Below are positions 1 to 8,500 of a stretch of DNA of 62,344 nt, one piece after another. The DNA lies in assembly GCF_000981385.1 (NCBI RefSeq), contig NZ_LATZ01000021.1, forward strand, positions 1 to 62,344, given 5' to 3'. Each line of letters opens with the position of its first letter. Positions within the stretch are counted from its first letter, which is position 1. A program made the position numbers and the translations under genes. The notes under the pieces are model-generated. The model searched no databases. It worked only from the letters and a program-made list of their open reading frames with translations, and was not told where the DNA came from. The stretch is from Bacillus sp. SA1-12 (GTDB lineage Bacteria; Bacillota; Bacilli; Bacillales; Bacillaceae).

Positions 1-117
1 CGCTCACTTCCTTCAGATTCCATGTCACCATAGACACCCTTGTGTTAGGCTAACTGTTACTTCTGTCTTCACAGTTCGGGACTTTCACCCTATAGATTAC
101 ACCCATGCTGGGCGCAC
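1..117 (-). mobile_element. 5' end of a group IIC-type intron (continues outside window)
   Basis: On the minus strand the intron starts at 117 with GTGCGCCCAGCATGGGTG and continues to the window edge. The segments CCCGAACTGTGAAG, AACAGTTAGCCTAAC and ATGGAATCTGAAGGAAG follow in the order known from domain I of the Oceanobacillus/B. halodurans IIC introns (recalled, not searched). The intron begins directly 3' of a hairpin terminator at 120-157, which is the insertion preference known for IIC introns. The reverse transcriptase and domains V/VI would lie left of the window. Confidence 0.85.
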
Positions 118-119
118 TT

Positions 120-157
120 AAAAAAGGATCTCCAATTTTATTTGAAGATCCTTTTTC
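120..157 (-). terminator. Rho-independent terminator, intron insertion target
   Basis: AAAAAGGATCT (121-131) pairs with AGATCCTTTTT (146-156). On the minus strand the T-run is followed at once by the group IIC intron boundary at 117. It probably terminates transcription of the small gene at 300-446. Confidence 0.8.
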
Positions 158-299
158 ATATGCCAAAAACGTTTTAGTTGGTAGGTGTTTATATATTATT
201 CACTTCTTAACAAAATGTGTAATTGTTATCTTCGAATAGGAAGTTAGTCTTTATTTCAAAGAGTATCGCATTAGATTTGTCTAATTATGTACACCTTTT

Positions 300-446
300 T
301 TATTCATATTGTTTTAAATGAAAATACCCACATTTAGCGCAGCGAATAGATCCAGTTGCGTAATTATTTACATATGGCTTTCCTTTTTTGCATTGAGGAC
401 AAAATCTTAAATTCGTTTGTGTTATTTTTTCAATTGTTTTATTCAT
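300..446 (-). CDS. Small zinc-ribbon-like protein, 48 aa
   Basis: This 48-residue protein has two CxxC pairs, CPQC near residue 16 and CAKC near residue 36, spaced like a rubredoxin-type zinc ribbon. It therefore probably binds one zinc ion. I chose the start MNKTIEK because AAAGGTGG lies 7 bases upstream; the open frame continues further upstream without another ribosome binding site. No enzyme domain is visible. It sits alone upstream of the terminator and the intron. Similar tiny zinc-ribbon proteins are common in Bacillaceae, but I do not recognise a specific family. Confidence 0.6.
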   Translation of the reverse strand: MNKTIEKITQTNLRFCPQCKKGKPYVNNYATGSIRCAKCGYFHLKQYE

Positions 447-663
447 ATTAAAACCACCTTTACATATAAAAATCAATTTTAATTTAATGCTGCAGATAAT
501 GGGAATAGACATTTTCATTATTTTAGCCAAAATCAATATAGGTGTGTATATAAATAAAAAGTGACTACCAAGGTGGGATGGTAGTCAAAGAAATAACAAA
601 AGTCAAGAAGATGAATTTCAAATTATTTATATGTTAAGATCTTTGAGAAAATGGCAATAATTA

Positions 664-924
664 TCATAATGAAGCATTATCGGAACCATAAAAAGGGTTT
701 TCCAAATTGGGATATCCACTTACAACATATTCTTCTAAAGGAGTTTTTTCAACCTCTTTAGAACTTGTCCTATATACAGACACTTCGATTGATGGCTCTG
801 AATAACTATTATCAACATTCTATTTTGTATTATTCGAAAATGGTACTACTAAAATAGAAGGTACTATCAAAACTAAAATAAATAGTGTAGGAACTATCCA
901 AAGTAATGGTTGTAATTTGTTCAT
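664..924 (-). pseudogene. spoIID N-terminal relic
   Basis: The frame opens with a good ribosome binding site (AAAGGAGG) and reads MNKLQPLLWIVPTLFILVLI, then after an internal TAG stop continues VSVYRTSSKEVEKTPLEEY. This matches the membrane anchor and start of the catalytic domain of stage II sporulation protein D, the peptidoglycan-cleaving enzyme of engulfment. After LEEYV the sequence no longer resembles SpoIID and stops about 20 codons later. Roughly three quarters of the protein is missing, so it cannot be functional. A complete spoIID presumably exists elsewhere. This is recognised by eye, not by a search. Confidence 0.7.
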
Positions 925-980
925 TGTGCCTCCTTTAATAAATCATATTATTAAAGATTATGAATGATTCAGATTACTAA

Positions 981-1064
981 TTACCAATTTTTACCAACAG
1001 CAAGCAAGATAAACAATATAATAATTAGAGCAATACCTGCTCCTATTTCACCATATCCAAACAT
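981..1064 (-). CDS. YjcZ-like sporulation microprotein, 27 aa
   Basis: The product MFGYGEIGAGIALIIILFIL plus LAVGKNW is a glycine/aromatic head followed by one membrane segment. That is the layout of the YjcZ family of short spore-associated proteins of Bacilli. AGAAAGGGTGAA gives a strong ribosome binding site 4-5 bases before the ATG. It lies about 60 bases upstream of the SpoIID relic on the same strand. The family's molecular role is unknown; localisation to the spore or forespore membrane is inferred. Confidence 0.7.
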   Translation of the reverse strand: MFGYGEIGAGIALIIILFILLAVGKNW

Positions 1065-1267
1065 TCTATTCACCCTTTCTTAATTGCTAATAACAAAATA
1101 TGAATAAATTTAGAAATTGATAGGGCTTTAGTCAAAAATAGAAAAACCCCTTAACAATAAGGGATGAGGTGCCTAAATGTAGACATCTTTGCTCTGTAAT
1201 ACGATATACAAAACTAGTTAACATAAGGTCAATGATAGAAAGTAAGCCAAAGGACCAAACCCAGTAG

Positions 1268-1324
1268 TATCAAGGGTTTGGCTCTTGTCCATTTTTTATC
1301 GTTTATGCAGAATTTTATACATCC
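1268..1324 (-). repeat. IS3-relic fragment, second copy at 18857-18912
   Basis: The plus-strand text CAAGGGTTTGGCTCTTGTCC followed by TTATGCAGAATTTTATACATC is nearly the same as 18857-18912, which lies at the edge of the IS3 transposase relic. It is a short leftover with no coding capacity. Confidence 0.55.
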
Positions 1325-1457
1325 TAGTTGTAACAAGGTTTTAAGGTATATAGATTTTTCTAAAAGAAAATTTTTTTACATAAAAGCCTGTATATAATTT
1401 CATAATAAAAATGCCGTAATGAAATACCTAGTCAACGGTACACCATACACTTTTCGG

Positions 1458-1527
1458 AAATCATCTCTTATTGGAGATGATTTTGTTTTAACACACATAC
1501 CCCCATCCTGCTTTTAATGGGGGTAAA
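1458..1527. terminator. Two adjacent hairpins in a 530-base gene-free stretch
   Basis: The first hairpin is AAATCATCTC/GGAGATGATTT (1458-1483) with a T-rich tail on the plus strand. The second is ACCCCCAT/ATGGGGGT (about 1500-1525), which on the minus strand follows the gene ending at 1595 and may terminate it. Apart from these and the IS3 fragment, 1065-1594 shows nothing I recognise. Confidence 0.5.
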
Positions 1528-1594
1528 ATAATGTTTTATTCAACAATCGCGCCCGATCGTATTATAAAAAATACTATAAGAAAGTTCGCTTTAC

Positions 1595-2248
1595 TTAGTT
1601 ATCACTATCACAACTATATTTATATTTAGGTCCTGTTTGAATAAAGTAACCGCTTCTTACTTTTGCAGCCCAATTGTGTAGGACTTCCTCCCATTGAACA
1701 CTATTAAAAAATTCATCAACAGGATCCTCACCTTCATTAGAAAACCATATTACAGGAGTAAAAGGTGCGAGTTGTCCACCGCCTCCCCAAATACCACCTG
1801 CTTGTTGCATAGTATTTTCTATTACTAGAAGTAATGGAAGTCCGCGTTGAAAAGCCATTGATGGTTCAATCTGTAAAAAAGGGGAATATGGTTCAAATTG
1901 ATTTGGGCTTGGAATCGGTTGAAGAAGAGCAGCTGCCAGGCCATAACTTGAGTTAATCATTGTACGAACATTTTCTAATGTAGTATTAGGAAACTGGTCA
2001 GTGTTAGCTAATGTTCGAGGGAAAAGAAGTACACTTTTTATTTCGTTGAACATACGAATAATAAATCGTTGTCGAAGAGTGTTAAGAGAAAAAAGACCTT
2101 GATGGCTAAAAAAAATAGGAATTCTAAATAATGCTGAAGTAGCATCATTAAAATCTCGTACTTCTTTGTTAAATTGTTTAATTTTTTCCTTACTTAGACT
2201 TATCTTAGGCTGTTTCGTCTTTTTCTTCTTTTTATCTTTGCTTGACAT
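1595..2248 (-). CDS. Hypothetical protein, 217 aa, lysine-rich N terminus
   Basis: I do not recognise this protein. It starts MSSKDKKKKKTKQPK, a strongly basic N-terminal stretch, and continues as a globular sequence with a hydrophobic SYGLAAALLQPIP segment and an IWGGGGQ glycine stretch in the second half. There is no signal peptide or clear membrane segment. The start is fixed by GGAGGTGAT just upstream of the ATG. It lies about 230 bases downstream of yukJ on the same strand and could share its transcript. The good start and codon use argue for a real gene. Confidence 0.6.
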   Translation of the reverse strand: MSSKDKKKKKTKQPKISLSKEKIKQFNKEVRDFNDATSALFRIPIFFSHQGLFSLNTLRQRFIIRMFNEIKSVLLFPRTLANTDQFPNTTLENVRTMINSSYGLAAALLQPIPSPNQFEPYSPFLQIEPSMAFQRGLPLLLVIENTMQQAGGIWGGGGQLAPFTPVIWFSNEGEDPVDEFFNSVQWEEVLHNWAAKVRSGYFIQTGPKYKYSCDSDN

Positions 2249-2475
2249 GTTATCACCTCCATACTAAAGCTTATGCAGGTTGATAGAGAGTGTTTGGATA
2301 AAGATCATTATCGAACTAAGTGATTGTGTATGTCTTTGTGTTGTATATCATATACAAATCTAGTTTTTTTAAAAACGTCATCAATTTCATCGAGTGCAGC
2401 ACCCCAACTGAAACGAATTCCTCATAAAAAATTCTTATATAGTATAGTTTGTTAAAAACATTTATATATATGTCT

Positions 2476-3162
2476 CTACTGATTATTACGATTTTTATGA
2501 TTACATTCTTCAACTGGTTTGATTGCATCTCCATTTTCATCTGTACACCAGGATTGAGATTGGAAAGCTAGAAAAATTGCTACCCATCTTTTTTCTTGGT
2601 CAAAATGAATTAGAATTCCCCCGTCTTGCCAAATACCGTTATCATTTTTCCAGCGTCCCACATTTCCCTGGTTCATATGAATATCATGTATACCATTACC
2701 AGGTAAGAAATTAAAATACTTATCTGGCTTATCATCCTCTGGACCCCATAATTCCCCGAAAGCGTATATTATTGCATCATTATCAATAGCTTGTTGAATA
2801 TATTTTTGAATTTTTTCGTTTAAATCGTTATCTGGACCCTCCAAATCTGCAGGTAGAGGAATCATCTTAGTAGAATCTAATAAATTTCCTCTAATATAAT
2901 CAAGTCCAATGTCTGGATTATTATTTTGTATAAAAGTAAAACCAAATTCTAAATCAGGTAACTTTGTAATGTTTTCAGAGCTAAAATCCTCACCAACAAA
3001 GTATAATACTTCTGATGGATAGGATTGAGATTTTATATTAATGGCTATTCGATAGTATATACCTTTCTCATCTCTGATTAGTACTTGATAATGAGGCTTT
3101 TTTCCTCTTCCCATCATCGATTTGACTGCTTTTCCTTTTAAAATTCCATATTTTAAAGACAA
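2476..3162 (-). CDS. yukJ: YukJ family protein (DUF2278), 228 aa
   Basis: The sequence MSLKYGILKGKAVKSMMGRG, followed by HYQVLIRDEKGIYYRIAINI, is the typical start of the YukJ/DUF2278 family. Later hallmarks include GIHDIHMNQGN near residue 160 and QDGGILIHF near residue 180. The full family length appears to be present. Members are soluble and of unknown function; no catalytic residues can be assigned. A 21-base inverted repeat lies just upstream (3201-3382), in the promoter region. The unrecognised 217-aa gene follows on the same strand. Confidence 0.8.
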   Translation of the reverse strand: MSLKYGILKGKAVKSMMGRGKKPHYQVLIRDEKGIYYRIAINIKSQSYPSEVLYFVGEDFSSENITKLPDLEFGFTFIQNNNPDIGLDYIRGNLLDSTKMIPLPADLEGPDNDLNEKIQKYIQQAIDNDAIIYAFGELWGPEDDKPDKYFNFLPGNGIHDIHMNQGNVGRWKNDNGIWQDGGILIHFDQEKRWVAIFLAFQSQSWCTDENGDAIKPVEECNHKNRNNQ

Positions 3163-3200
3163 ATTTTATTCCTCCTGTTTTATTAATAAATATCAGGATT

Positions 3201-3382
3201 ATGCGGATTTACAACGTTAAGGCAGAAAACCTTGTATCAATAGGGTTTAATCTATTGGGACATAACCGATTTTACGTCAAATAAAGCTTGCTAGTGTCTC
3301 GTATAACTTGTCTCAAAAGTCTTATCGTTGTTATATCCTTCATTTTTAACGCTGCAAACAGCTTAACGTTGTAAATCCGCAT
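3201..3382. repeat. Perfect 21-base inverted repeat, 140 bases apart
   Basis: ATGCGGATTTACAACGTTAA (3201-3220, plus G3221) recurs as an exact reverse complement at 3362-3382. The arms flank about 140 bases with no credible gene. The left arm lies 39 bases upstream of the yukJ start. Possible origins are ends of a small non-autonomous element or recombinase sites; I see no recombinase. Confidence 0.75.
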
Positions 3383-3626
3383 TTTCGGGACGCTACCTCT
3401 AGTAAAAAATGAGGCGGATATAAAATATTTTCCTAAATCTATTCTGGTCGGTAAAAGAGCTCTCCCTCCCTTATTCAAGTGAAGATTTTAAGTTGCTTAA
3501 CACCCCGGACCATGCCATTTCATGCCACTTTAATGTTTGATCCTACTCTACTCTATTTCTCCATCTAGTGTGCCTTACTGAACTTCAGTCATGTTTTCAT
3601 CCCTTGTTACATATGGGATTAGATTT

Positions 3627-3848
3627 TTAATCATCATGTTTCTTTTGCTTAACTCTTAAAATTTTACCTGATGTTGCATCAACCCCTACTTTGAACCTTT
3701 TACTATCTTCTGTTAAAATATAGAATTCATAAAACATAAAACCATACTCTAACTCCATATCTACATCTTAAATATTCCTAGGTACCCGTTTAAGGGCGAT
3801 ACCTTGAGCATGTTTCTCTGAAATTATTTTTTTATACTTTTTATAAAT
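3627..3848 (-). pseudogene. Decayed copy of the PepSY-domain gene at 13676-13897
   Basis: The sequence is nearly identical to the intact 73-aa gene, but a CAA codon has become TAA (in NIQDVD) and the region holding the GTG start has been lost by a small deletion just after the ribosome binding site. It is the first part of duplicated block A. Confidence 0.85.
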
Positions 3849-4251
3849 ATCCTCCTAATTAGATTTCAATTTATTTATATATATGTATTAGAAAAATTAT
3901 TGGTGTAACTTAATTCTTTTTTAAACTACCTATCTTCAGTAATTATTTATAAATTCTAACGTAAACAATAATAGGACTTTACTTGGAGAGGTGGGCATGA
4001 GAGGTTCGTTTCTATGCTTTGATGTAAAAAAAAAAATAAAGGGTGCATTCTATTAATATTTTTAGATTGATAATGTATATAACTTCCATTTTGTTTAACA
4101 AGAAAGAATGTTTCCATAATCTTATTTTTTAGGATCCTGCAAATCTATTACATAGTTTTAAAAAGATAATGTTGATTACCTGTTTGTTAAATAAAAGGTG
4201 TCTTGATTTAGTATGGATCAAGACACCTTTTATTTAATATAACGTTTATTA

Positions 4252-4393
4252 TTAATTATCTTTTTTTGATCTAGAATTAAATTCTCATCTCCTGGCATTA
4301 GTCTCCATTTCCTTTTTAGTACGTAAATGGAACCAAACACCAGGTAAGAAAGAAGTCATTAATGCATAACAAGCACGGAAAAAAACTCCTGAT
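4252..4393 (-). pseudogene. 3' fragment of CPA2 antiporter gene
   Basis: This corresponds to the last ~47 codons of the antiporter at 14311-15609, with frame-disturbing indels (for example near GTACGTAAATGG, where copy B reads GAACGTAACGG). It is cut off at the duplication end. Confidence 0.85.
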
Positions 4394-4410
4394 GTTACGC
4401 TGGTTATTTT

Positions 4411-4575
4411 ATGGATAAAGAAACTAATTTATATTAACTTCAAGCTCATTATTATGATCCTGAAACATCTGAATTTATTTCCAGAGACCCAGATTCTGGT
4501 GATGCAGATGATCCTATTACACAGAATGGATATACTTATGCTAATAATGATCCAGTAATTTACCAGTCAAAGTGA
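4411..4575 (+). pseudogene. RHS/YD-repeat (WapA-like) core fragment
   Basis: The frame reads DKETNLY, a TAA stop, then LQAHYYDPETSEFISRDPDS and QNGYTYANNDPVIY. This is the conserved end of the RHS core (YxRARYYDP...GRFISRDP...Y.YANNNPV) found just before the toxin domain of WapA-type contact-dependent toxins. The internal stop and the absence of the rest of a usually very large gene show it is a relic. No toxin or immunity gene is recognisable after it. Confidence 0.75.
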
Positions 4576-4949
4576 AACTGTTTTTATTCTTGTTGGAAAA
4601 GTATCTATTCTAATGCCGTTTTATAGAAAAATTTATATTAATGTTAAAGTTAATGTTTTTTTAATCTAACGAATAGTCAGCTATCTCAGGATCAATTTAG
4701 ATGAAATCGACCTAGCCCATCATGAAAGTCAAGATTTTTGATTAATTTGCGATAAAAGGCGTATCGAAAAAACAATTTCCTCTTATGAAAGGCGATACTA
4801 TCTTCTTTTTTCACTAACGATACAGATGAAGCCGAAGACTTAAAGGTTGAAGAAGAATAGATCAACGACCCTCTCTTCAAAATACAAATGGAAACAAAAG
4901 ATGTGAGAAATATTACGGTGGTTGCAACCATTTGTATTACTAAAATTTC

Positions 4950-5006
4950 CTATTAAAAGGCTTTTACACTTACTGAAAATGAAGTTATTACATAATATAA
5001 AGTATC
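4950..5006 (+). repeat. Upstream repeat of phosphatase paralogues, copy 1
   Basis: AAAAGGCTTTTACACTTACTG and ATTACATAATATAAAGTATC recur with a few changes at 20849-20912 and 23041-23105, each 50-200 bases before a histidine phosphatase gene. The promoter region was therefore duplicated along with the gene. Confidence 0.75.
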
Positions 5007-5151
5007 TTCTATCATGACTGAAGTGCTAGATAGGAGACTTCCCTATATAAAACTAGTATTATTCGCGTTTAGAAGTTACCTTATGAAAAAGGTAGGTTCA
5101 AATTCATTTGCTTATGTAATGATAAGGTTAAAAATGAAATGGGGTGAATTT

Positions 5152-6990
5152 ATGTTAACGATTTATTTAGTTTGTAATGGGGAAACGCAATGGAATAAAG
5201 AGAATCGTGTACAAGGGTGGAAGGACTCTCCGCTTACTGATAAAGGAATAAAAAATGCTCAATCGTTAGGGAAAAGATTATCGAATATTGAATTTAATGC
5301 AATTTATACAAGCCCAATCGAGCCTGTCGTTAAAACGGCAGAATATATTCTTTCAGGAAGAAACATTCCTACTAAAACAGAAGAAAACCTAAAAGAAATT
5401 GGTTTTGGCGAATGGGAGGGGATGACAAAAGAAGAAGTTAGGGAAAAATATAAAAAAGAGAATGATAATTATTGGAACACCCCTCACCAATATGACCATC
5501 GACCACATAAAGGAGAAGGGTTAGCCGATTTTAGAAATAGAGTCGAGGGTGTTTTAAAAAGAATTCTTGCAGAAAACAATTGTGGAAATATTTTAATTGT
5601 CACACATGCTGTTACAATAAAAGCCCTTTTGGCCTATATCATGGATCTCCCTACCGAAAAAATTTGGGATACTCCATTCATTCATGGGGCTAGTCTTACT
5701 GTCTTTCATTGGGATGGAGAAAGGTTTCAGGTTGAAATGATAGGTGATACATCAAAGCGTTTTAACGTTTTAAGTGTTGCTGCATTAACTTCTCTTTTAG
5801 CTTTATCTCCTACTATTAATGCTGTTGAACATAATTCATCGCAGGAAAAAAATGAACAATCAATGAAGAAAAAAGATAGAAAAAACGATATAAACCAATT
5901 ACATTCCGTTGGGAGCCTAAAGATGATTGGCGAGCAAAGGATCCCATTCAATGAGGAATTTAAAGGAACTGTTGTAGGTGGTCTTTCAGGACTCAGGTAC
6001 GATTCTATAAATGACACATGGTTAATGATAAGTGACGACGGATCAAGTAACAATCCTGCACGTCTTTATTATGCCCAACTTAACTACGATATCAACAATT
6101 TTAATTCCATTAAATTAACCGATATGAAGTTTTTCAAGCAACCAGATGGTTCTAATTATCCGAATCAAACACAATACATTGCTCAGGGTGGAGAAGTCCC
6201 AGATTTTGAATCAATAGACTTGGATCCCATTGATGGAAGCATTTGGTACACAAGTGAAGGTGATCGTAATCTTGGCTTAAATCCTTTTGTGAGACAAGCC
6301 ACTATAGACGGACAATACCTGTCTACTTTACCCTTACCAGAAATGTTTAAAGTATCACCAACAAAAGCGACTGGACCACGTAATAACATGGTCTTTGAAG
6401 GCTTTACTTTTGCAATAGATGGTAATTCGCTATGGGTGTCAATGGAGGGACCTTTATATCAGGACGGACCTGCACCTTCTATAGACTCTGGAGCATTTTC
6501 ACGTATCACTCAATACGATCGTGCCGGGAATGTATTATCACAATATGCATACTCTATTGATCCAATTCCAGAAGCGCCTGGCCCTGGTAAATATGCAGTT
6601 AATGGTGTGGCAGAGATCCTATCGGTAAACGACTACAAGTTTCTACTAATTGAACGTGCCGGAGTTCAAGATGAAGATGGAAGCTTTAAAAATTACATTC
6701 GTCTTTATGAGATTGATATTAACGGAGCAAGTGATATTAGCAACATAGATTCGTTACAAGAAAGCAAATTTAAGCCTGTCAAAAAGCGTCTTATTCTTGA
6801 TTTGAATACGTTAGGTTTATCTAAGCTCGACAACATCGAAGGCATCTCTTGGGGACCAAAACTTGCGAACGGAAATAATAGCCTCGTACTGATTTCAGAT
6901 AATAATTTCAATTCTAGCCAGGTGACACAATTCCTTGCATTTGAAGTATTGCCAAAGAAGGACCAAAAGGAAACTAATAGTAAAATTTAA
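5152..6990 (+). CDS. Fusion: inactivated histidine phosphatase + secreted phytase-like domain, 612 aa
   Basis: Residues 1-201 are a histidine phosphatase (phosphoglycerate mutase family) domain, very close to the 207-aa paralogue at 23161-23784. Its catalytic RHG motif reads CNG at residues 8-10, and the phosphate-binding arginine of SPIERV is proline at 58, while E82 and H152 remain. Catalysis by this half is therefore unlikely. At residue 202 the sequence switches to KRFNVLSVAALTSLLALSPT followed by INAVE, which is a typical cleavable signal peptide lacking only its start codon. From about 235 to 605 it resembles the 'esterase-like activity of phytase' family (PF13449), with GGLSGLRYD, DFESIDLDP, VFEGFTF and NIEGISWGP. 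The start at MLTIYLV is chosen for GGGGTGA upstream. A terminator follows at 7109-7141. The frame is uninterrupted, so the fusion could be expressed. Confidence 0.8.
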   Translation: MLTIYLVCNGETQWNKENRVQGWKDSPLTDKGIKNAQSLGKRLSNIEFNAIYTSPIEPVVKTAEYILSGRNIPTKTEENLKEIGFGEWEGMTKEEVREKYKKENDNYWNTPHQYDHRPHKGEGLADFRNRVEGVLKRILAENNCGNILIVTHAVTIKALLAYIMDLPTEKIWDTPFIHGASLTVFHWDGERFQVEMIGDTSKRFNVLSVAALTSLLALSPTINAVEHNSSQEKNEQSMKKKDRKNDINQLHSVGSLKMIGEQRIPFNEEFKGTVVGGLSGLRYDSINDTWLMISDDGSSNNPARLYYAQLNYDINNFNSIKLTDMKFFKQPDGSNYPNQTQYIAQGGEVPDFESIDLDPIDGSIWYTSEGDRNLGLNPFVRQATIDGQYLSTLPLPEMFKVSPTKATGPRNNMVFEGFTFAIDGNSLWVSMEGPLYQDGPAPSIDSGAFSRITQYDRAGNVLSQYAYSIDPIPEAPGPGKYAVNGVAEILSVNDYKFLLIERAGVQDEDGSFKNYIRLYEIDINGASDISNIDSLQESKFKPVKKRLILDLNTLGLSKLDNIEGISWGPKLANGNNSLVLISDNNFNSSQVTQFLAFEVLPKKDQKETNSKI

Positions 6991-7108
6991 CTTAGTATAA
7001 TTGGACTGAACTCAGGGGTTTTGAACATAACTACCGTTTTTGAGTCTACTGGACACTATCATGAACCTGTTCTTGAGGAAAGTAAAATAACCTACTATTT
7101 CGTATTAT

Positions 7109-7141
7109 AAGGTTAACCAAATTTTGGTTGACCTTTTTTAT
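7109..7141 (+). terminator. Terminator of the fusion gene
   Basis: AAGGTTAACCAA pairs with TTGGTTGACCTT and is followed by a T-run. Confidence 0.8.
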
Positions 7142-7637
7142 ATAGTTTTATTATATCGGTAGTCGTGGGAGAACGTGGCACCCGTGGGAAAACATCCCGT
7201 CAACTAAACTGTTCACCCCTTACTTGTATAATCATGTTTCAGGCTAGTTGGATTGATGCTTTCATCCCATTAAATCCTATAGGTATGGAAAACGAGTAGA
7301 AGACCCCTTTCATTATGGCAAGGAGAATGATAAAGTTATTTACCCGGCTGGCCACCCAAGACTACTTACTTTTCTAATGTTCGAAACAAATCACAGGCAA
7401 CAAAAATTGAATCCCACATATGCGCCGTATTGCATATATTTTAAATCCAAAATTATTATATATCATTAGATTGTTTTAAGTGGGTAAATCAAAGCTTATT
7501 CTTTCTTTTAGAGTATTATAGTAAACTCTAAAAACTTAAGAGTGTGTTCATTTTGTGGTCATGTGGTCAAATTGTTATCACCTCAAAATAAGTAAGGAAC
7601 ATGTTATTAATATAGAAATAGAAAAACTCAATAAAAT

Positions 7638-7669
7638 AGGTAGCAATTAAGCTACTTTTTTTATTTTTA
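7638..7669 (+). terminator. Orphan terminator-like hairpin
   Basis: AGGTAGC/GCTACT stem with TTTTTTTATTTTT tail. No intact gene lies before it, so it may mark a lost gene. Confidence 0.45.
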
Positions 7670-7745
7670 AATTGTTTAAACCAATATCTCAAAGTATGTT
7701 GTATTCTTTTTTAAGGGGGTTTTTTATGAAATATTACATCCAAGC

Positions 7746-7952
7746 CTATGTAGAACAATGATAAAAGGGATCACTTTCAACAGATAGTAAGTATTCTAAT
7801 GGTTTAATCACATGTTCTGGATACCTTGTAATAAATATACTCTCTTCTAGATCATCGTAGTAAAGCGTTTGCTCTATGGAAAAAATAGGACTTTTAATAA
7901 TTTTTTCAATCACTCCTTTAATTACTTCTAATTGTTTTGACCATTGCAACAT
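7746..7952 (-). CDS. Hypothetical small protein, 68 aa
   Basis: The product is a hydrophilic, acidic protein (MLQWSKQLEVIKGVIEKIIK, later YYDDLEESIFITRYPEH) ending ESDPFYHCST. The composition looks like a real folded protein and not a shadow. The ribosome binding site (GTAAGAAAG) is weak and no neighbour shares an operon with it. I do not recognise a family. Confidence 0.4.
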   Translation of the reverse strand: MLQWSKQLEVIKGVIEKIIKSPIFSIEQTLYYDDLEESIFITRYPEHVIKPLEYLLSVESDPFYHCST

Positions 7953-8500
7953 ACTTTCTTACTTATAGGATAAATTAAAAGGGGTGAGTCTGGTTTAATA
8001 AAATGAATCTATGCAATCAAACTTTAAGTTTAGGTACTCTTTAATTCTTCCATTGGACTTATTTAACAGTCTTTTGTATCAAAATTTTTAAGGCATATTA
8101 AGATTCTATATATTTATACTTTTAAATATTACATCCGCCCGTCATTCATTTTCATATTAAATAGCAAGAAATAGTTTATAAAAAAGGCAGTAAATCAACA
8201 TTTATAAAAAGTTAGACATATTTGTTTTAAATGCAATATTAAACATCGGAGGACAAATTTAATTCATATTAAAAGCCCTTCTCATCTAAAGGAGAGGGCT
8301 TTGTTATTTTACCTCTTGTTGAAATCTTGTCCTGTCCGAATCACACCTACATACGGACTTAAACACTCTTTTCCCTCTTGTCATTTAACCATGTTAATTT
8401 TATTTCCTTTTAAATTTTTACACATTTTAACTAATTTTACTATTCCACCCAAGAATGTCCCTTTTTAAATACATATATTAAATTAAAAGGGGGTAATGGC
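7953..8500. other. Gene-free stretch with terminator
   Basis: It contains a hairpin at 8272-8310 and, at about 8419-8445, TTTACACATTTTAACTAATT and TTACTA, three TTnAC-like hexamers spaced 9-10 bases apart. These weakly resemble PhoP boxes ahead of the Na/Pi gene. No coding region is seen. Confidence 0.4.
8272..8310 (+). terminator. Terminator-like hairpin
   Basis: AAAGCCCTTCTC pairs with GAGAGGGCTTT (one bulge), followed by TGTTATTTT. No intact gene lies immediately upstream on either strand. Confidence 0.6.

Larger units (their letters stand above)
3627..4393. repeat. Segmental duplication, copy A (copy B is 13676-14456)
   Basis: About 770 bases align base by base with 13676-14456, with scattered substitutions and small indels. 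The block carries the PepSY gene, its upstream region, a 15-base-pair terminator hairpin (4193-4231) and the last part of the antiporter gene. Copy A ends abruptly after ACTCCTGAT; copy B continues into the full antiporter gene. Copy A is the derived one, since both of its genes are broken. Confidence 0.9.
6991..7745. other. Gene-free stretch with relic
   Basis: Besides two hairpins there is a startless open frame on the plus strand (about 7256-7468) reading YGKENDKVIYPAGHPRLLTF. It looks protein-like but matches no family I know. Nothing else is recognised. Confidence 0.4.

Noticed and set aside
2523..2714. Plus-strand frame inside yukJ
   Set aside because: It lies wholly within the well-supported minus-strand yukJ gene and has no ribosome binding site.
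3272..3478. Minus-strand 68-codon frame overlapping the right inverted-repeat arm
   Set aside because: No family resemblance and it contains the repeat arm; more likely non-coding element sequence.
4692..4931. Minus-strand 79-codon frame
   Set aside because: Serine-rich shadow-like composition, no ribosome binding site, lies in relic DNA.
8419..8445. PhoP boxes before the Na/Pi gene
   Set aside because: Three TTnAC-like words occur, but spacing (9-10) and sequence fit the TTAACA/11-base pattern poorly.
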